A stretch of DNA of 64,000 bases from the NCBI RefSeq assembly GCF_002723615.1, contig NZ_KZ304956.1:62001-126000 (forward strand). Direction: 5' to 3'. The notes under the pieces are model-generated. The model saw only the letters and a list, made by a program, of their open reading frames with translations. It was not told where the DNA came from and did not search any database. The DNA is from Limimaricola cinnabarinus (lineage in GTDB: Bacteria; Pseudomonadota; Alphaproteobacteria; Rhodobacterales; Rhodobacteraceae). The position numbers and the translations under genes were made by a program. Of the stretch, positions 27,854 through 37,263 are shown piece after piece (positions within the stretch are counted from its first letter, which is position 1; the number at the start of each line of letters is the position of its first letter).

Positions 27854-28165
27854 TCAGCCCCGGCGGCGCTGCCGGCGCGCGGCGGCTCGTCTGCGCAGCC
27901 GGCGCCACATGTGTCGGCGCCAGGACACGGCGCAGAAGGTGAAGGTCAGACCGACCTTCGAGGCGATGATCCAGATGTCGCGCGCCTCGTCGCCGAAGCG
28001 CAGGAACGCGGTGACCAGCACCGTGAGGCTGACCCAGGCGAAACCGAGAGCGATGATGCGCGCCGGTGGCTTGGCGAGGAGCGCGTTCTGATGGGCGAGC
28101 CACCAGCAGACGATGACGAGCGCTCCCGAGGACAGCGTGTGCGCGGTGAGCATGAGGTCAGGCAT
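27854..28165 (-). CDS. Phage membrane protein, holin-like
   Basis: The 103-residue protein begins at 28165 after a GGGAGG site and overlaps the preceding gene by 8 nt. Three hydrophobic segments (HTLSSGALVIVCWWLAH, IIALGFAWVSLTVLVTAFL, IWIIASKVGLTFTFCAVSW) precede a strongly basic Arg-rich tail. The topology and lysis-cassette position fit a class I holin or a spanin-like accessory. Confidence 0.65.
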   Translation of the reverse strand: MPDLMLTAHTLSSGALVIVCWWLAHQNALLAKPPARIIALGFAWVSLTVLVTAFLRFGDEARDIWIIASKVGLTFTFCAVSWRRHMWRRLRRRAAARRQRRRG

Positions 28166-28484
28166 TGTCCTTGCCTCCCGGCGGCAGAAGGCGGCGACGG
28201 AGCGCGTGCACGGCGGCGATGCCACCCTCGCCCATCAGAAAGCCCGCGGCGAGGTACGCGTAGATCCCCGAGCCCGTCATTGCATCGATCAGGTGCCCGG
28301 CCACGCCACCCAGGAAGATCGCGGAGACGGCGCCCACGACGCCGTGCAGCGCCCGGCGCGTCCAGCTCTCCTCCGGGAGCGACAGCGCGCGCACGAGCGC
28401 GCCGCCGGCGCCGGAGAGGATCAGAGCGGAGACGTGCTCGGGCGCGGCACCCAAGAGGCGGGAGATCTCGTCGAGGATGCTCAT
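28158..28484 (-). CDS. Phage membrane protein, holin-like
   Basis: The 108-residue protein has two or three glycine-rich hydrophobic helices (ALHGVVGAVSAIFLGGVAGHLI; IYAYLAAGFLMGEGGIAAVHAL) and a basic C-terminus. Start chosen at 28484 (MSILDEISRLLG); the extra upstream codons have weak coding character. It heads the lysis genes, directly after the tail-spike region. Confidence 0.6.
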   Translation of the reverse strand: MSILDEISRLLGAAPEHVSALILSGAGGALVRALSLPEESWTRRALHGVVGAVSAIFLGGVAGHLIDAMTGSGIYAYLAAGFLMGEGGIAAVHALRRRLLPPGGKDNA

Positions 28485-28649
28485 GTAGACGCTTTCTGGT
28501 GGTACAAAAATTTCAAAGCCAAGTCTCTCTCCATGACGCCGTTTCTGATTCATCCTTCGAAACAGGGCGGCTCTTGGCCGCCCCCGTCATGACAGCGTCA
28601 TTGGGCTCAGGTAGGCCATTGGCATTCCTCGCAGCGAATGGGCTATCCA

Positions 28650-28790
28650 ATGCGCCATATTTTGACCGAGCGATCGAACTACGCCGCGCTCGAACAGCGC
28701 GCTGAGCTACCTGAAGGTTGGTGGCTCATTCCTGGCGCGCTATTTGGACTGACCGTATGGGCAAGGATCATCGCGACCCTGCTCAATTGA
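28650..28790 (+). CDS. Small rightward membrane ORF (46 aa)
   Basis: A 46-residue frame on the strand opposite to the late genes encodes MRHILTERSNYAALEQ, then EGWWLIPGALFGLTVWARII, a single membrane-anchor-like helix. It ends at 28790, 31 bp from the convergent end of the tail spike gene. The ribosome site is weak. The amphipathic start plus a clear hydrophobic segment argues for a real gene, but there is no known homologue. Confidence 0.4.
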   Translation: MRHILTERSNYAALEQRAELPEGWWLIPGALFGLTVWARIIATLLN

Positions 28791-28821
28791 GGGCGCGTCC
28801 GCAGCGCGGGCACACCCCGCG

Positions 28822-30918
28822 TCAGACCGCTGCGCCCGCGTGATCCACCCAGGCCGACCCGTTCCACCAGATCGGCTTGCCGATGGTGGTGTCGAAATAC
28901 TGCAAGCCGGGGTAGCGCCGTTCCGTGGGCCGCTGCGCGGTTGTCCCGTTGTAGGCGACTTCAGAATCAGTGGCGCGCATAGACGTGTAAAATTCGACGT
29001 ATGAGATATTGGCGCTGTCCGCGTCGAAGTAATCCTTCATACCCGCCAGGTCCGCATGTTCTGCCGTTGCAGCCAGCAGCCGGCTATATGTCGAGCGCAC
29101 CCCTTCATGCGAATGCGGGCACAAAGAGCGAAGTCGGTATTTCGTTTGGCTGGCATCCAGAAGCGGAGTGATACACTTAACATATTGGTCAGAATAGTTG
29201 CGAATACTGCTACCGTAAAGCGGCGTCGGGCTATCCGTTCCTTGTAGATAGACGTTGCCAATCTCAGTGAGGATGTATTGATGCCCGTTTTCCTTGGCGA
29301 CGTCGTTTACATATTGATTGAACCGGGTATCCAGAAACAGGTTCGAGTTCGGAATTCCCGATGTCTTCACGATGGCCTTAAAGCTACCCGTGTTCGACTC
29401 GAAGATATTTTTTGTCGCGCGGAAATTGAACAGGTAGAAATTTCGGTCGTAATAAGCCACGTAGTCGATATAGGCATAAGCAATGTTGGAATTCGTGTAA
29501 TCCCTGACGTTGGAATTCCAAAAGATCGCCTTCATGGCTCCCTTTTTGGCAGTACCCTGCCCGTTGAAGAACAGATGCCGGTCGGGCACGTTGTCATAGA
29601 CATTCGAACCAGACTGCCAGCCGAAAAACCCGCCCTTTCCTGCACAGGCGTACACCGCGCAATTCAGAATTTTGGAGCCATAGATCGGGCAGCCGGTCCC
29701 GCCGGCTGTCGAGTAATCGTTATGGAAGCAATGACTCCCATAGGAGATAAAGAAGCACTGGTCGTAGAGCGTTCCGTGAATCGCGTTCGCGGACCAGGCG
29801 TCGGTCAGCAGGACAGAGCCCTGCGCCTCGACTGTCAGGTTCTTCATGTGGGGGTAGACTGCTGAACCAGCGGTGTAGTGCAGAAAATTGCCGTTCGGGC
29901 ACCACAACAGGGTTTCGTCGCGGCTTTGGCCTTCGAAAAAATAACTATTGTTGCCCGGCACGATTTCGGCATCGAACGGGTAAATCCCTCCATTGAACCG
30001 AACCCGGTGCTTGTTCTGCAGCAGCATCAGCAGGATCGTGCGGTTTTTCGTGCCGATCGCAGGCACCGGTCCGAAGGTCGCCGCGCTCCCGTTGATAAAG
30101 GCGTCATAACTGGCGCGGGTGGCCTTTTCGTGGTCAAACCAATCGAACAGCACGCCATGCTCGGTTGCCGGTGCGCCGGTCAGGGTGATACTGGTCGAAA
30201 GCCCCTTGTAGCCCTCGATTATCGCGCCCTCGCAGGCCAGCGTGCCGTTGGTGAGCATCCCGCCCGCGAGCACAAGCTTCGATCCGGCGGGCACCGTCAC
30301 CGTGCCGCCACCGAGGTTATAGATGCCCGCCGGGACGATCACCGTGGTCGACGCCGCCAGCGCCGCCGTCAGCTTGGCCGCGTCATTCGCAACGCCATCG
30401 CCCGCCGCGCCCGCCGCCAGCAGGTTCAGCCCGTCTGCCCCCGCGTGGGCCTTCAGCTTGGCACCGCCGGCCGTGATGAAATGCTGCCCGGTCGCCACCT
30501 CCTCGAACAGCACGTCGCCGCCCTCCCAGAAGGCACCCGCCCCCCGCGGCGTCTCTAGGGACGCCTTGATCGCCCCGATCGAGCTGTATCGCTGACGCAG
30601 GATCTTGGAGTAGTCGGCACGCACCCAGTTCCCCGCATAGGTCGAGATGCTGGCATTGGCGACCCGAGCCACCAACCAATCGCCAAGCGCGAAGGCCTGA
30701 CCGTCGACAGTCCCGGCAGCGGTGACGATGTAGAATGCGCCCCGCACCGCGCCGGTCGGAAACGCCCCAGAGGCCGCCGACCAGCCGCCCGCCGGCGTGA
30801 GGCCGGTCGTGATCGCGCCGATCTCCGCGCGCAGAGCATCCCGCGCCGCCTGAGCCGCGATCGCAGTTTCCACGCCAAGGATGCCCCTGGCCTCGACCGG
30901 GGTTTTGAATACCGCCAT
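28822..30918 (-). CDS. Tail spike/fibre protein with predicted beta-helix
   Basis: The 698-residue protein starts at 30918 (MAVFKTPVEARGILGVE), a capsid/tail-binding-like alpha-helical head. A GDGVANDAAKLTAALAAS segment near residue 190 is the hallmark that opens pectate-lyase-type right-handed beta-helices. The long middle is rich in N, G and Y, and the C-terminus ends in IGKPIWWNGSAWVDHAGA, a receptor-binding tip motif common in fibres. It probably recognises or degrades a surface polysaccharide. Composition is more AT-rich in the central part than in neighbouring tail genes, suggesting exchange of the receptor domain. Confidence 0.8.
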   Translation of the reverse strand: MAVFKTPVEARGILGVETAIAAQAARDALRAEIGAITTGLTPAGGWSAASGAFPTGAVRGAFYIVTAAGTVDGQAFALGDWLVARVANASISTYAGNWVRADYSKILRQRYSSIGAIKASLETPRGAGAFWEGGDVLFEEVATGQHFITAGGAKLKAHAGADGLNLLAAGAAGDGVANDAAKLTAALAASTTVIVPAGIYNLGGGTVTVPAGSKLVLAGGMLTNGTLACEGAIIEGYKGLSTSITLTGAPATEHGVLFDWFDHEKATRASYDAFINGSAATFGPVPAIGTKNRTILLMLLQNKHRVRFNGGIYPFDAEIVPGNNSYFFEGQSRDETLLWCPNGNFLHYTAGSAVYPHMKNLTVEAQGSVLLTDAWSANAIHGTLYDQCFFISYGSHCFHNDYSTAGGTGCPIYGSKILNCAVYACAGKGGFFGWQSGSNVYDNVPDRHLFFNGQGTAKKGAMKAIFWNSNVRDYTNSNIAYAYIDYVAYYDRNFYLFNFRATKNIFESNTGSFKAIVKTSGIPNSNLFLDTRFNQYVNDVAKENGHQYILTEIGNVYLQGTDSPTPLYGSSIRNYSDQYVKCITPLLDASQTKYRLRSLCPHSHEGVRSTYSRLLAATAEHADLAGMKDYFDADSANISYVEFYTSMRATDSEVAYNGTTAQRPTERRYPGLQYFDTTIGKPIWWNGSAWVDHAGAAV

Positions 30919-30931
30919 GGGTTGGGCTCCG

Positions 30932-32977
30932 TCAGGTAATGGTTTGAGAAACGGGGCCGGCGTCGGTCGCGCTCGGCTTGCCGGAAACGTTGATGGACCG
31001 CGCGGTCCAGCTGAAGCTGCCCACACCGGGGCTGTCGAAGAAGGCGATCGCCGTACCGGGCGCATCGAAGAAGGTGCCGACCTCCACCCCGTCGCGGTAG
31101 ACGATGGTCTTCCACAGGCCGGGGCTCGTGCTCGTGACGAGCGAGACGCGGGCGGAGCCGCCGCCCTCGTCGCTCACCGCCAGATCGGTCGGCGCGGCCG
31201 GAGCGCTGGCATCGGCCGAGGCGGTCACGCCGGTAATCACCGCCCAGGTCCCGCGGCGCTCGTCGGAGGTCTCGAAGGCCAGCCGGATGTCATAGTCGGC
31301 CCCGTCATCGAGCGGCGAAATCAGCGCCGAGGTGGCCGAGCCGGGCAGCGGCCAGGCCTCCCAGGCATCGCTGCCTGCGGGGGCGTATTGCGCCACCGGC
31401 GACAGCGCGTCCGATTCCGGCGCGTCCCATTGCAGGCCGATCCCCGCGGTGAAGGCGTTCTGCGCGGTGCGGCGCCCGGCGCCGGCGGCGGCGAAGTTCG
31501 CCGGGACCGGCAGGCCTGCGGAGGTGTCGGGCTCGGGCAGCGCCACCGGCGCCGGTTCCTCGGCCACCGACCAGGACAACGCCGCCGGGTCGAAGCTGCG
31601 CAGCTGCAGCACCACCTGACCGCTGGCCAGATCGATCCGGTAGCGCTGGATCCGCCAGACCACCGCCGGCAGCTCAGGCATGTCGATCGATACGTAACGC
31701 TCGTAGACCGCCCGCATCGCCGACGGCTTGCATGCCAGCGTCAGCAGGTGCCGCGGGTTGTCGGCCTCGATCCGGTGCTTGGCGCAGCGCCCGCCCTGCC
31801 CCGCGCTCGGCGCAAAGGACAGGTCGAGCTGCGGCCCGACCGCGATCTGGCCGTTGTCGGCCTCGCGCGCCGCGTCGACCCAGGCCTCGCCCGTGGTCTG
31901 CTGATAGCCCAAGCCCGGATCGGTGTAGACCCAGGGCAGTTCGGTGTAGCGGTCGAGCCGATCCTGCCCCGCCTCCCAGCTTTGCAGATCGATGATCTCG
32001 GCTTCACCGATGGTCACCGCCGGTTCGCGCCACTTGCCGACATGCACGCCGATCTTGCCCGAGGGCAGCAGCTGCACGTCGCCGTTGCAGGCATCGAGCA
32101 TGCGCCGCAGCACCTCGCCGGGCTTTTCTGACAGCGCGTAGCTGCCCGCCAGGCGATAGCGCGGCTCGGTGCCGCCCGCCGCTAGCGGGATCGCGTCGTC
32201 GGCATCATCGGCCGCGCCCGCCAGCATCGCGTCGTCGACCATGCCCGCGAGGTTGAAGCCGTCCGGGTGCTCGATCAGGTCGGCCAGCGCCAGCGCCGCA
32301 TTGTCGGAATAGGCGATCGCGCCGCTGCGCGGGTCGCGCAGCTTGGAGGTGCGGGCCACGATCTCGATCTCGGGCGGGCGGCCGTTCGGATAGACGGAGC
32401 GGAAATCCTCGGCCGCAACCTGGCGCGAGATCAGCATCGTGGTCCAGATGCCGTCGAGCCGGTGCGCCGCGTCGAATTCGGGCCATCGGGTTTCGACCGG
32501 TTGGTAATGGTTCGACGGCACCAGCCCGCGCCGGGTCAGGATCCGCACCCGCGACACCTTCTCGGCGCCGTTCGACTTCACCACGTACTGGTCATCGGTG
32601 ACGTAGCCGCCCGCGTCGATCGAGACCTCGGTCTTGTCGAGAAAGTAGCCCTCGACCCCGTCGATCTCGCCATGGCCATGCGCGATCACCTCGAGCATGA
32701 ACCCCTCCTGCGCGCGGCGGAACACCACCTGCCCGCCGCCCCGCACCCGGCCGTAGTGGCGAATGCGCGGCCCTACTGCCTGCACCCGCTGCAGCTTGAT
32801 GTTGTCGGGCGTGGTCTGCGCCGGCGCGTCGGGGCGCACTGCCATCGATAGCGCGATCGAGGTGCCGATGCTGGTCACCACGCCGAGCGCGGTGAGCGTC
32901 CCGGCCGAGGTGAACAGCGCGGCGGTGCCGCCGGCCGCGAAGGTCGCGGGAAAGACGAAGGCGAGCGCCTGCGGCAT
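30932..32977 (-). CDS. Phage tail tip/host-specificity protein (J-like)
   Basis: The 681-residue protein begins with a hydrophobic segment (LAFVFPATFAAGGTAALFTSAG...), then a tail-hub region (IRHYGRVRGGGQVVFRRAQEGFMLEVIAHGHGEIDGVEGYFL). The C-terminal part has fibronectin-like strands (PTDLAVSDEGGGSARVSL, SFSWTARSINVSGKPS). This is the layout of central tail tip proteins in lambda-like siphophages. It lies between the DUF6950-like gene and the spike gene. Confidence 0.75.
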   Translation of the reverse strand: MPQALAFVFPATFAAGGTAALFTSAGTLTALGVVTSIGTSIALSMAVRPDAPAQTTPDNIKLQRVQAVGPRIRHYGRVRGGGQVVFRRAQEGFMLEVIAHGHGEIDGVEGYFLDKTEVSIDAGGYVTDDQYVVKSNGAEKVSRVRILTRRGLVPSNHYQPVETRWPEFDAAHRLDGIWTTMLISRQVAAEDFRSVYPNGRPPEIEIVARTSKLRDPRSGAIAYSDNAALALADLIEHPDGFNLAGMVDDAMLAGAADDADDAIPLAAGGTEPRYRLAGSYALSEKPGEVLRRMLDACNGDVQLLPSGKIGVHVGKWREPAVTIGEAEIIDLQSWEAGQDRLDRYTELPWVYTDPGLGYQQTTGEAWVDAAREADNGQIAVGPQLDLSFAPSAGQGGRCAKHRIEADNPRHLLTLACKPSAMRAVYERYVSIDMPELPAVVWRIQRYRIDLASGQVVLQLRSFDPAALSWSVAEEPAPVALPEPDTSAGLPVPANFAAAGAGRRTAQNAFTAGIGLQWDAPESDALSPVAQYAPAGSDAWEAWPLPGSATSALISPLDDGADYDIRLAFETSDERRGTWAVITGVTASADASAPAAPTDLAVSDEGGGSARVSLVTSTSPGLWKTIVYRDGVEVGTFFDAPGTAIAFFDSPGVGSFSWTARSINVSGKPSATDAGPVSQTIT

Positions 32978-33357
32978 CAGTCGAAACCCCATCCGGTCAG
33001 CAGCGTGAAGTCGCGGGTCATGCGCACCCCGCCATCGGTCTTGACCACCAGCCGGCCGCGCCGCAGCACGCCGCACAGCACCTGCCCCTCGAGCCGCGCC
33101 ACCGCGACGCCGGTCTCGGTCTCGCCGGTGCGGAACCCCGCCATCAGCCGCCGCGACAGCCCGGCCAGCCCGCCCGCGCGCAAGAGCACCTGCCGACAGC
33201 CGAAGGCGGTGTCGTAGGTGCCGCGCAGCTCCGCCGCCGGATCGCGGCCGGTGATCTCGGCCACCAGCGACGCCGGCCAGAGCGCGCAATCGGTCTGGCC
33301 CCAGCGCCAGGGATCGCCGCCGGTGCGGCGGATGAAGTCGCTCACCAGGTCGTCCAT
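32977..33357 (-). CDS. Phage tail assembly protein, DUF6950/NlpC-P60-like
   Basis: The 126-residue protein has the pattern WRWGQTDCALWPASLVAEITGRDPA, where a Cys lies at the position of the NlpC/P60-type nucleophile, and a later C in GCRQVL. Similar short proteins sit just upstream of the tip protein gene in roseophages and may cut peptidoglycan or assemble the tip. Its stop overlaps the next start (TGATG). Confidence 0.7.
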   Translation of the reverse strand: MDDLVSDFIRRTGGDPWRWGQTDCALWPASLVAEITGRDPAAELRGTYDTAFGCRQVLLRAGGLAGLSRRLMAGFRTGETETGVAVARLEGQVLCGVLRRGRLVVKTDGGVRMTRDFTLLTGWGFD

Positions 33358-33986
33358 GTCACATCCGTGTTGATCACCTCGGGCACGAAGCGCAGGCCCT
33401 GGTCGCCGGGGTGCCGCCGCGCCTGGTCGCGCGGGGTCAGCATGCCGTAGACCGGCGCGCCCTTGCGGCTCAGCGGCCCCTCGACCGGCAGCGTCAGCCG
33501 CGCCTGCAGCGGCCCGAAGCTCGCCTTCACCCGGTCCATCAGCCCGGTGTGGATCGCGAAGGGCACGCCGACCGGCAGCGGCCTGCCATGCGCGTCGGTG
33601 GCTCTGCGATCGAGGATCTGCCCCCAGAGGATCGCCGCACGGTTCAGGTACTCGCCTGGGCTGCCGATCAGCGCCGGAATCCGGCCCTTGCCACTCACGC
33701 CCCGCTCGTCGGGGGCGAGCAGCTCGTAGGGCAGCGCCAGCTGGTACTCGACCAGCGGCGCCATTTCCTCGGCGCCGCCGGAGATCTCAGCGATCGAGAC
33801 CATGTCACCCATGCCCTGCCACTCGTGGCCCCATTCGGCATCGACGAACGGCACGTTGGAGTTGCTGAGATACTTGGTGCCCGACGCGAATTGCAGCTCG
33901 AGCAGCAGCAGCAGCGACACCGTCTCGGCCTTCAGCGCCGCCTCGACCGCCTCCGGATCGGGCTGGCCCGCAAGAAAGAGGCTCAT
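33342..33986 (-). CDS. Phage minor tail protein
   Basis: The 214-residue protein has no recognised motif, but it is placed between another minor tail gene and the DUF6950-like gene, with overlapping ends on both sides. Beta-rich segments (FASGTKYLSNSNVPFVDAEW; ATDAHGRPLPVGVPFAIHTG) suggest a tail-tip distal or hub component. Start at 33986 chosen because it overlaps the upstream stop by 4 nt. Confidence 0.6.
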   Translation of the reverse strand: MSLFLAGQPDPEAVEAALKAETVSLLLLLELQFASGTKYLSNSNVPFVDAEWGHEWQGMGDMVSIAEISGGAEEMAPLVEYQLALPYELLAPDERGVSGKGRIPALIGSPGEYLNRAAILWGQILDRRATDAHGRPLPVGVPFAIHTGLMDRVKASFGPLQARLTLPVEGPLSRKGAPVYGMLTPRDQARRHPGDQGLRFVPEVINTDVTWTTW

Positions 33987-34657
33987 CGCTCGAAGGCCTC
34001 GACCACGTCGAGCGTGTAGAGCCCGCGCAGCTGGCTGAACGCGTGCGCCGACTCGGCCGCCTCGTCGGAGGGCAGGCGCACCCGCACGCGGGGCGCGCCG
34101 ACCTTGACCGTGGTCCCGGCCGTGACGGGGGCGCGCAGCGGCGGGTTGAACCGCACTGTGCCGTCGGTGTTTTCGGCCACTCGGTGCAGCCAGCCGGAGA
34201 TCGAGAACATGGCGTCGCGGCGCAGGAACTCGCCTGCCGAACCCGATAGCTGCAGGATCGTCGCCCCAGCGGGCGCATCCGCCGCGACGGTGGGATCGCC
34301 CTCGCCCATGACGAAGCCGGACCCGCTCTCGTAATAGAAATCGCCGTTCCAGTCGGTTACGAACACTACTTCGCCCGGCGCGGCCCAGGGCGTGCGGCCA
34401 TTCGGCACCGGCAGCAGGAAGCTGTTCAGCGGCCCGCGCAGATCGTCGAGAAACGCGAGCCAGCCGCCCCATGCCCCATCGGCCGAGACGTCCCATCCGC
34501 CTTCCACCTGGTAGCTACAGGACCAGCTCCGCGCCTCTCGGGTCAGGAACTGCTGGCGGCCGTCGAGACCCATCCCCGATGACGGGGTGCGGGTTTGCAG
34601 GCGCCAATGCGTGCGCTGCGCGAACCGCATGCCACCGGGCAGCGTGATCAGTGCCAC
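33983..34657 (-). CDS. Phage minor tail protein
   Basis: The 224-residue protein starts MALITLPGGMRFAQRTHWRLQ and has a central region with WGGWLAFLDDLRGPLNSFLLPV, similar in layout to distal tail proteins downstream of the tape measure. No catalytic motif is seen. It lies 2 nt after the tape measure gene. Confidence 0.62.
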   Translation of the reverse strand: MALITLPGGMRFAQRTHWRLQTRTPSSGMGLDGRQQFLTREARSWSCSYQVEGGWDVSADGAWGGWLAFLDDLRGPLNSFLLPVPNGRTPWAAPGEVVFVTDWNGDFYYESGSGFVMGEGDPTVAADAPAGATILQLSGSAGEFLRRDAMFSISGWLHRVAENTDGTVRFNPPLRAPVTAGTTVKVGAPRVRVRLPSDEAAESAHAFSQLRGLYTLDVVEAFER

Positions 34658-34659
34658 GC

Positions 34660-36912
34660 TCAGGACCGCCGCTGGTTTTGAGCGAGCTGCTCGTTGTTCG
34701 ACTCGATCAGCTGCACCGCGACCGGCCCGGCGGTGCCGAGGATCTCGGCCTGCAGCATCTTGCTGTCGAGGAACAGCCGGATGTTCGCCACGCCGTTTGC
34801 CGCGCCGTCAGCCATCCGCTTACTGATGTCGTGCGGGATGATCTGTGTGCCGCGCGGCAGGTTCATGATCTCGCCGCCGAGCTCGTGCACCCGCGTCAGG
34901 CCACCGCGCCAGTTGCTCGTGCCGCTGGCGTTGGAGCCGAGCGACACCTGCGGCACCGCGCCGGGGATCGAGGGGGCCAGCGCGCCCCAAATCGAGTTGA
35001 AGGCCTGGTCGGCGAACATGCTCGCAAGGCTCTGCGCGAGACTCGCGATCGCGTCCTTCGCGCTTGAGGCACCGGTGACGATCGAGGAGAAGGCGGAGCC
35101 CGCCGACTGCTTCAGGGTGTCGGCCATCTGCGACGCGCGATCCTTGGCTTGCGTCATGTCGTCGATCGCGGTGTTGAGACGGGCAATCTCTTGCCCCTGC
35201 GCGCTCGTCGCGGTGACGCCCGCCTCCTGCGTGTCGTTCCAGATCTTCGCCTGCAGGTCGGTCATGTTGATCGTGGCACGCAGCTTGTCGTGCTCGGCGC
35301 GCAGATCCTTCAGCACCTGGGCGCGCTTCTCCGCCTCCTGCTTGGCCTTGTTGGCCGCAGCGCTGCTGCCGCCTGCACCAGCACCGCCCCCTTCGACATC
35401 GGGCAGATTGCCACTGTCGCCGAAGCCCTCGCCTGCCCCTTCAAGGGAAGCTGCCAACGCATCGCCCGCTGCGGCGCCGTTGAGGGCTTCGTCGCCAGCT
35501 TCGGCAACCATAGCCGACAACTTGGCGGCAGCGGCGCGGGCTTCATCAAAGCCCTGCGCGACACGGTTTTTTGCCGTGGCGGCTAGTGTATCAGCAGAGG
35601 CTTTGGCCTCATCGGCAGCATGCCGCAATTCATAGACCTGCGATCCGGCCATGATAGCCTGATCTCCAACCGCATTGGCGGCATCCTCCATGCCGGGCAC
35701 GTTCCGCAAGCCAGCGCCCATCTTGTGCAGAAAGTCGGCCCATTTCGTCGCCAGACTTTCGAGCATCCCGAGGAATCCCGATTTGATGTTGCCCCAAACC
35801 GCGCCGAGCGCTGGTACCAGCGCACTCGCGCTCGTGCCGATACCCTTCCAAACCCCACTCGCGACGTCGCCCAAAAGTGACAGCGCGGCGCCCCAGCCCC
35901 CCGTCGACTTCACAAGCCGGCCGAACCACATCACCAATTCGCCGGCGGCGATAACCAGCACGCCGAAGCCTGTCCGCATGATCGCGCCGCGCAGCAGCTT
36001 CAGCGAGCCCACCAGCCCCAGCGTCGAGATGTTGACCGCAATGGTCATCGCCCGGGCGGCGACGAGGGCGCTCACATAGCGCACGCCGAGCGCCGTCGCC
36101 GCGATGCCGAAGTAGACGGCCAGCCGGTCGAGATTGCCGACCAGCCCGTCGATCACCGCGCGCAGCGTTCCGCCTTCGCGCAGACTGTCCGTCATGGCTT
36201 GCGCCATCTGGCCCATGGCCGGCACGAGCGCCAGCGCCAGCTGCTGACCGGCATATTGGCCGATCAGGCCAAGCCGGGCGATCTGGTCATTCGCCGCCTC
36301 GATCTTGCCCGCGTCGACGCCGCCGAGCGCGAGGCCATAGCTGTCGATGTCGGCGCGGGCATTGCGGATCGCATCACCGCCCTGGATCATCAGCAGCGCC
36401 ATCTCGCGATTGCGGATGCCGAGATCCTGCAGCACGGTCGTCGCCTGGCCCGCCGACAGCCCGAGCTCCTTCACCCGATCGGCAATGCGCGCGACCTTCT
36501 CGTCGGTGTCGAGCCCCTGCAGGCTTTCGGCCGAAATGCCGAGCCGGTCGAGGGCGCGATCCGCATTGCCCGAGGTGCCGATGTTCGCCAACTGGCGGTT
36601 CATCGTCTGGATGTCGTCGGCGAGCTTTTCGACCGAGACGCCGGCCTCGCCAGCGGTGACCTCGAGCGCCCGGAATGCTCCGATCGAGCCATCGAGCCGC
36701 CGGGCCGATTTCGCGGCACGGTCGATATCGGCTGCCCCCTTGAGCGCGGCGGCCGAGAGCGAGGCGAAGGTCGCGACGCCAATGGCCCCCAAAGCCATGA
36801 ACTGTTTGCGCATGTTCTGCACCGTCTTGGGCACCTTCTTCGCGCCCCGCTCGAACTGCGCGCTGTCGAGGCCGAGATTGACGCGCAGCGCGCCGATGAC
36901 AGATTGCGCCAT
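34660..36912 (-). CDS. Tail tape measure protein
   Basis: The 750-residue protein opens with VIGALRVNLGLDSAQFERGAKK, a common tape-measure start, then long coiled-coil-prone helices (AADIDRAAKSARRLDG; LADDIQTMNRQLANIG) and hydrophobic segments around residues 270-350. It sets tail length and is ejected with DNA. At about 750 residues the predicted tail is roughly 110 nm, using the usual ~1.5 angstrom per residue. It follows the tail chaperone pair, as in other siphophages. Confidence 0.85.
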   Translation of the reverse strand: MAQSVIGALRVNLGLDSAQFERGAKKVPKTVQNMRKQFMALGAIGVATFASLSAAALKGAADIDRAAKSARRLDGSIGAFRALEVTAGEAGVSVEKLADDIQTMNRQLANIGTSGNADRALDRLGISAESLQGLDTDEKVARIADRVKELGLSAGQATTVLQDLGIRNREMALLMIQGGDAIRNARADIDSYGLALGGVDAGKIEAANDQIARLGLIGQYAGQQLALALVPAMGQMAQAMTDSLREGGTLRAVIDGLVGNLDRLAVYFGIAATALGVRYVSALVAARAMTIAVNISTLGLVGSLKLLRGAIMRTGFGVLVIAAGELVMWFGRLVKSTGGWGAALSLLGDVASGVWKGIGTSASALVPALGAVWGNIKSGFLGMLESLATKWADFLHKMGAGLRNVPGMEDAANAVGDQAIMAGSQVYELRHAADEAKASADTLAATAKNRVAQGFDEARAAAAKLSAMVAEAGDEALNGAAAGDALAASLEGAGEGFGDSGNLPDVEGGGAGAGGSSAAANKAKQEAEKRAQVLKDLRAEHDKLRATINMTDLQAKIWNDTQEAGVTATSAQGQEIARLNTAIDDMTQAKDRASQMADTLKQSAGSAFSSIVTGASSAKDAIASLAQSLASMFADQAFNSIWGALAPSIPGAVPQVSLGSNASGTSNWRGGLTRVHELGGEIMNLPRGTQIIPHDISKRMADGAANGVANIRLFLDSKMLQAEILGTAGPVAVQLIESNNEQLAQNQRRS

Positions 36913-36915
36913 GCT

Positions 36916-37263
36916 CTATCCTTTCTTCGCACCCCAAGCAGCGGCCAGCGCATCGCACATGGCCTGCAGGGTCTCGCGGGATTGCCGTTGGGGCCGCGCC
37001 GCGCGGCCGGTGACGAAGCGCCGCAACGCGGGCAGCTTCTTGGCGCGATCAAGCGCCGCGCTGTGCCAGGCAAGCCAGGCACGGCCCTCGTGCTCGCGCT
37101 TGAGCCGCTCACCCGCGCCACGCATCTGCACGAGATACAGCCGCGGGGTCAGGCCCCAGAACGCGGCCGGATCGAACCCGGCCGCGACGTACTCAGAGAG
37201 CATTGCGAGGTAGTCTAGCCCGCCGCCTTCGCCTTGCGCCGACGCGGGGCCCGCCCGTTTCCC
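36916..37263 (-). CDS. Tail assembly chaperone T-like extension, reached by -1 frameshift
   Basis: The open frame is joined to the preceding chaperone gene by a -1 shift at GGGAAAC (37257-37263): the shifted reading continues GKRAGPASAQGEGGGLDYLAMLSEYVAAGF without a stop to 36916. The fusion would be about 218 residues (105 from the G-like frame plus 113). An internal ATG at 37203 could also give a free 95-residue protein. This mirrors the G/GT pair of lambda, in which the GT fusion loads the tape measure and major tail protein. Confidence 0.75.
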   Translation of the reverse strand, partial: GKRAGPASAQGEGGGLDYLAMLSEYVAAGFDPAAFWGLTPRLYLVQMRGAGERLKREHEGRAWLAWHSAALDRAKKLPALRRFVTGRAARPQRQSRETLQAMCDALAAAWGAKKG

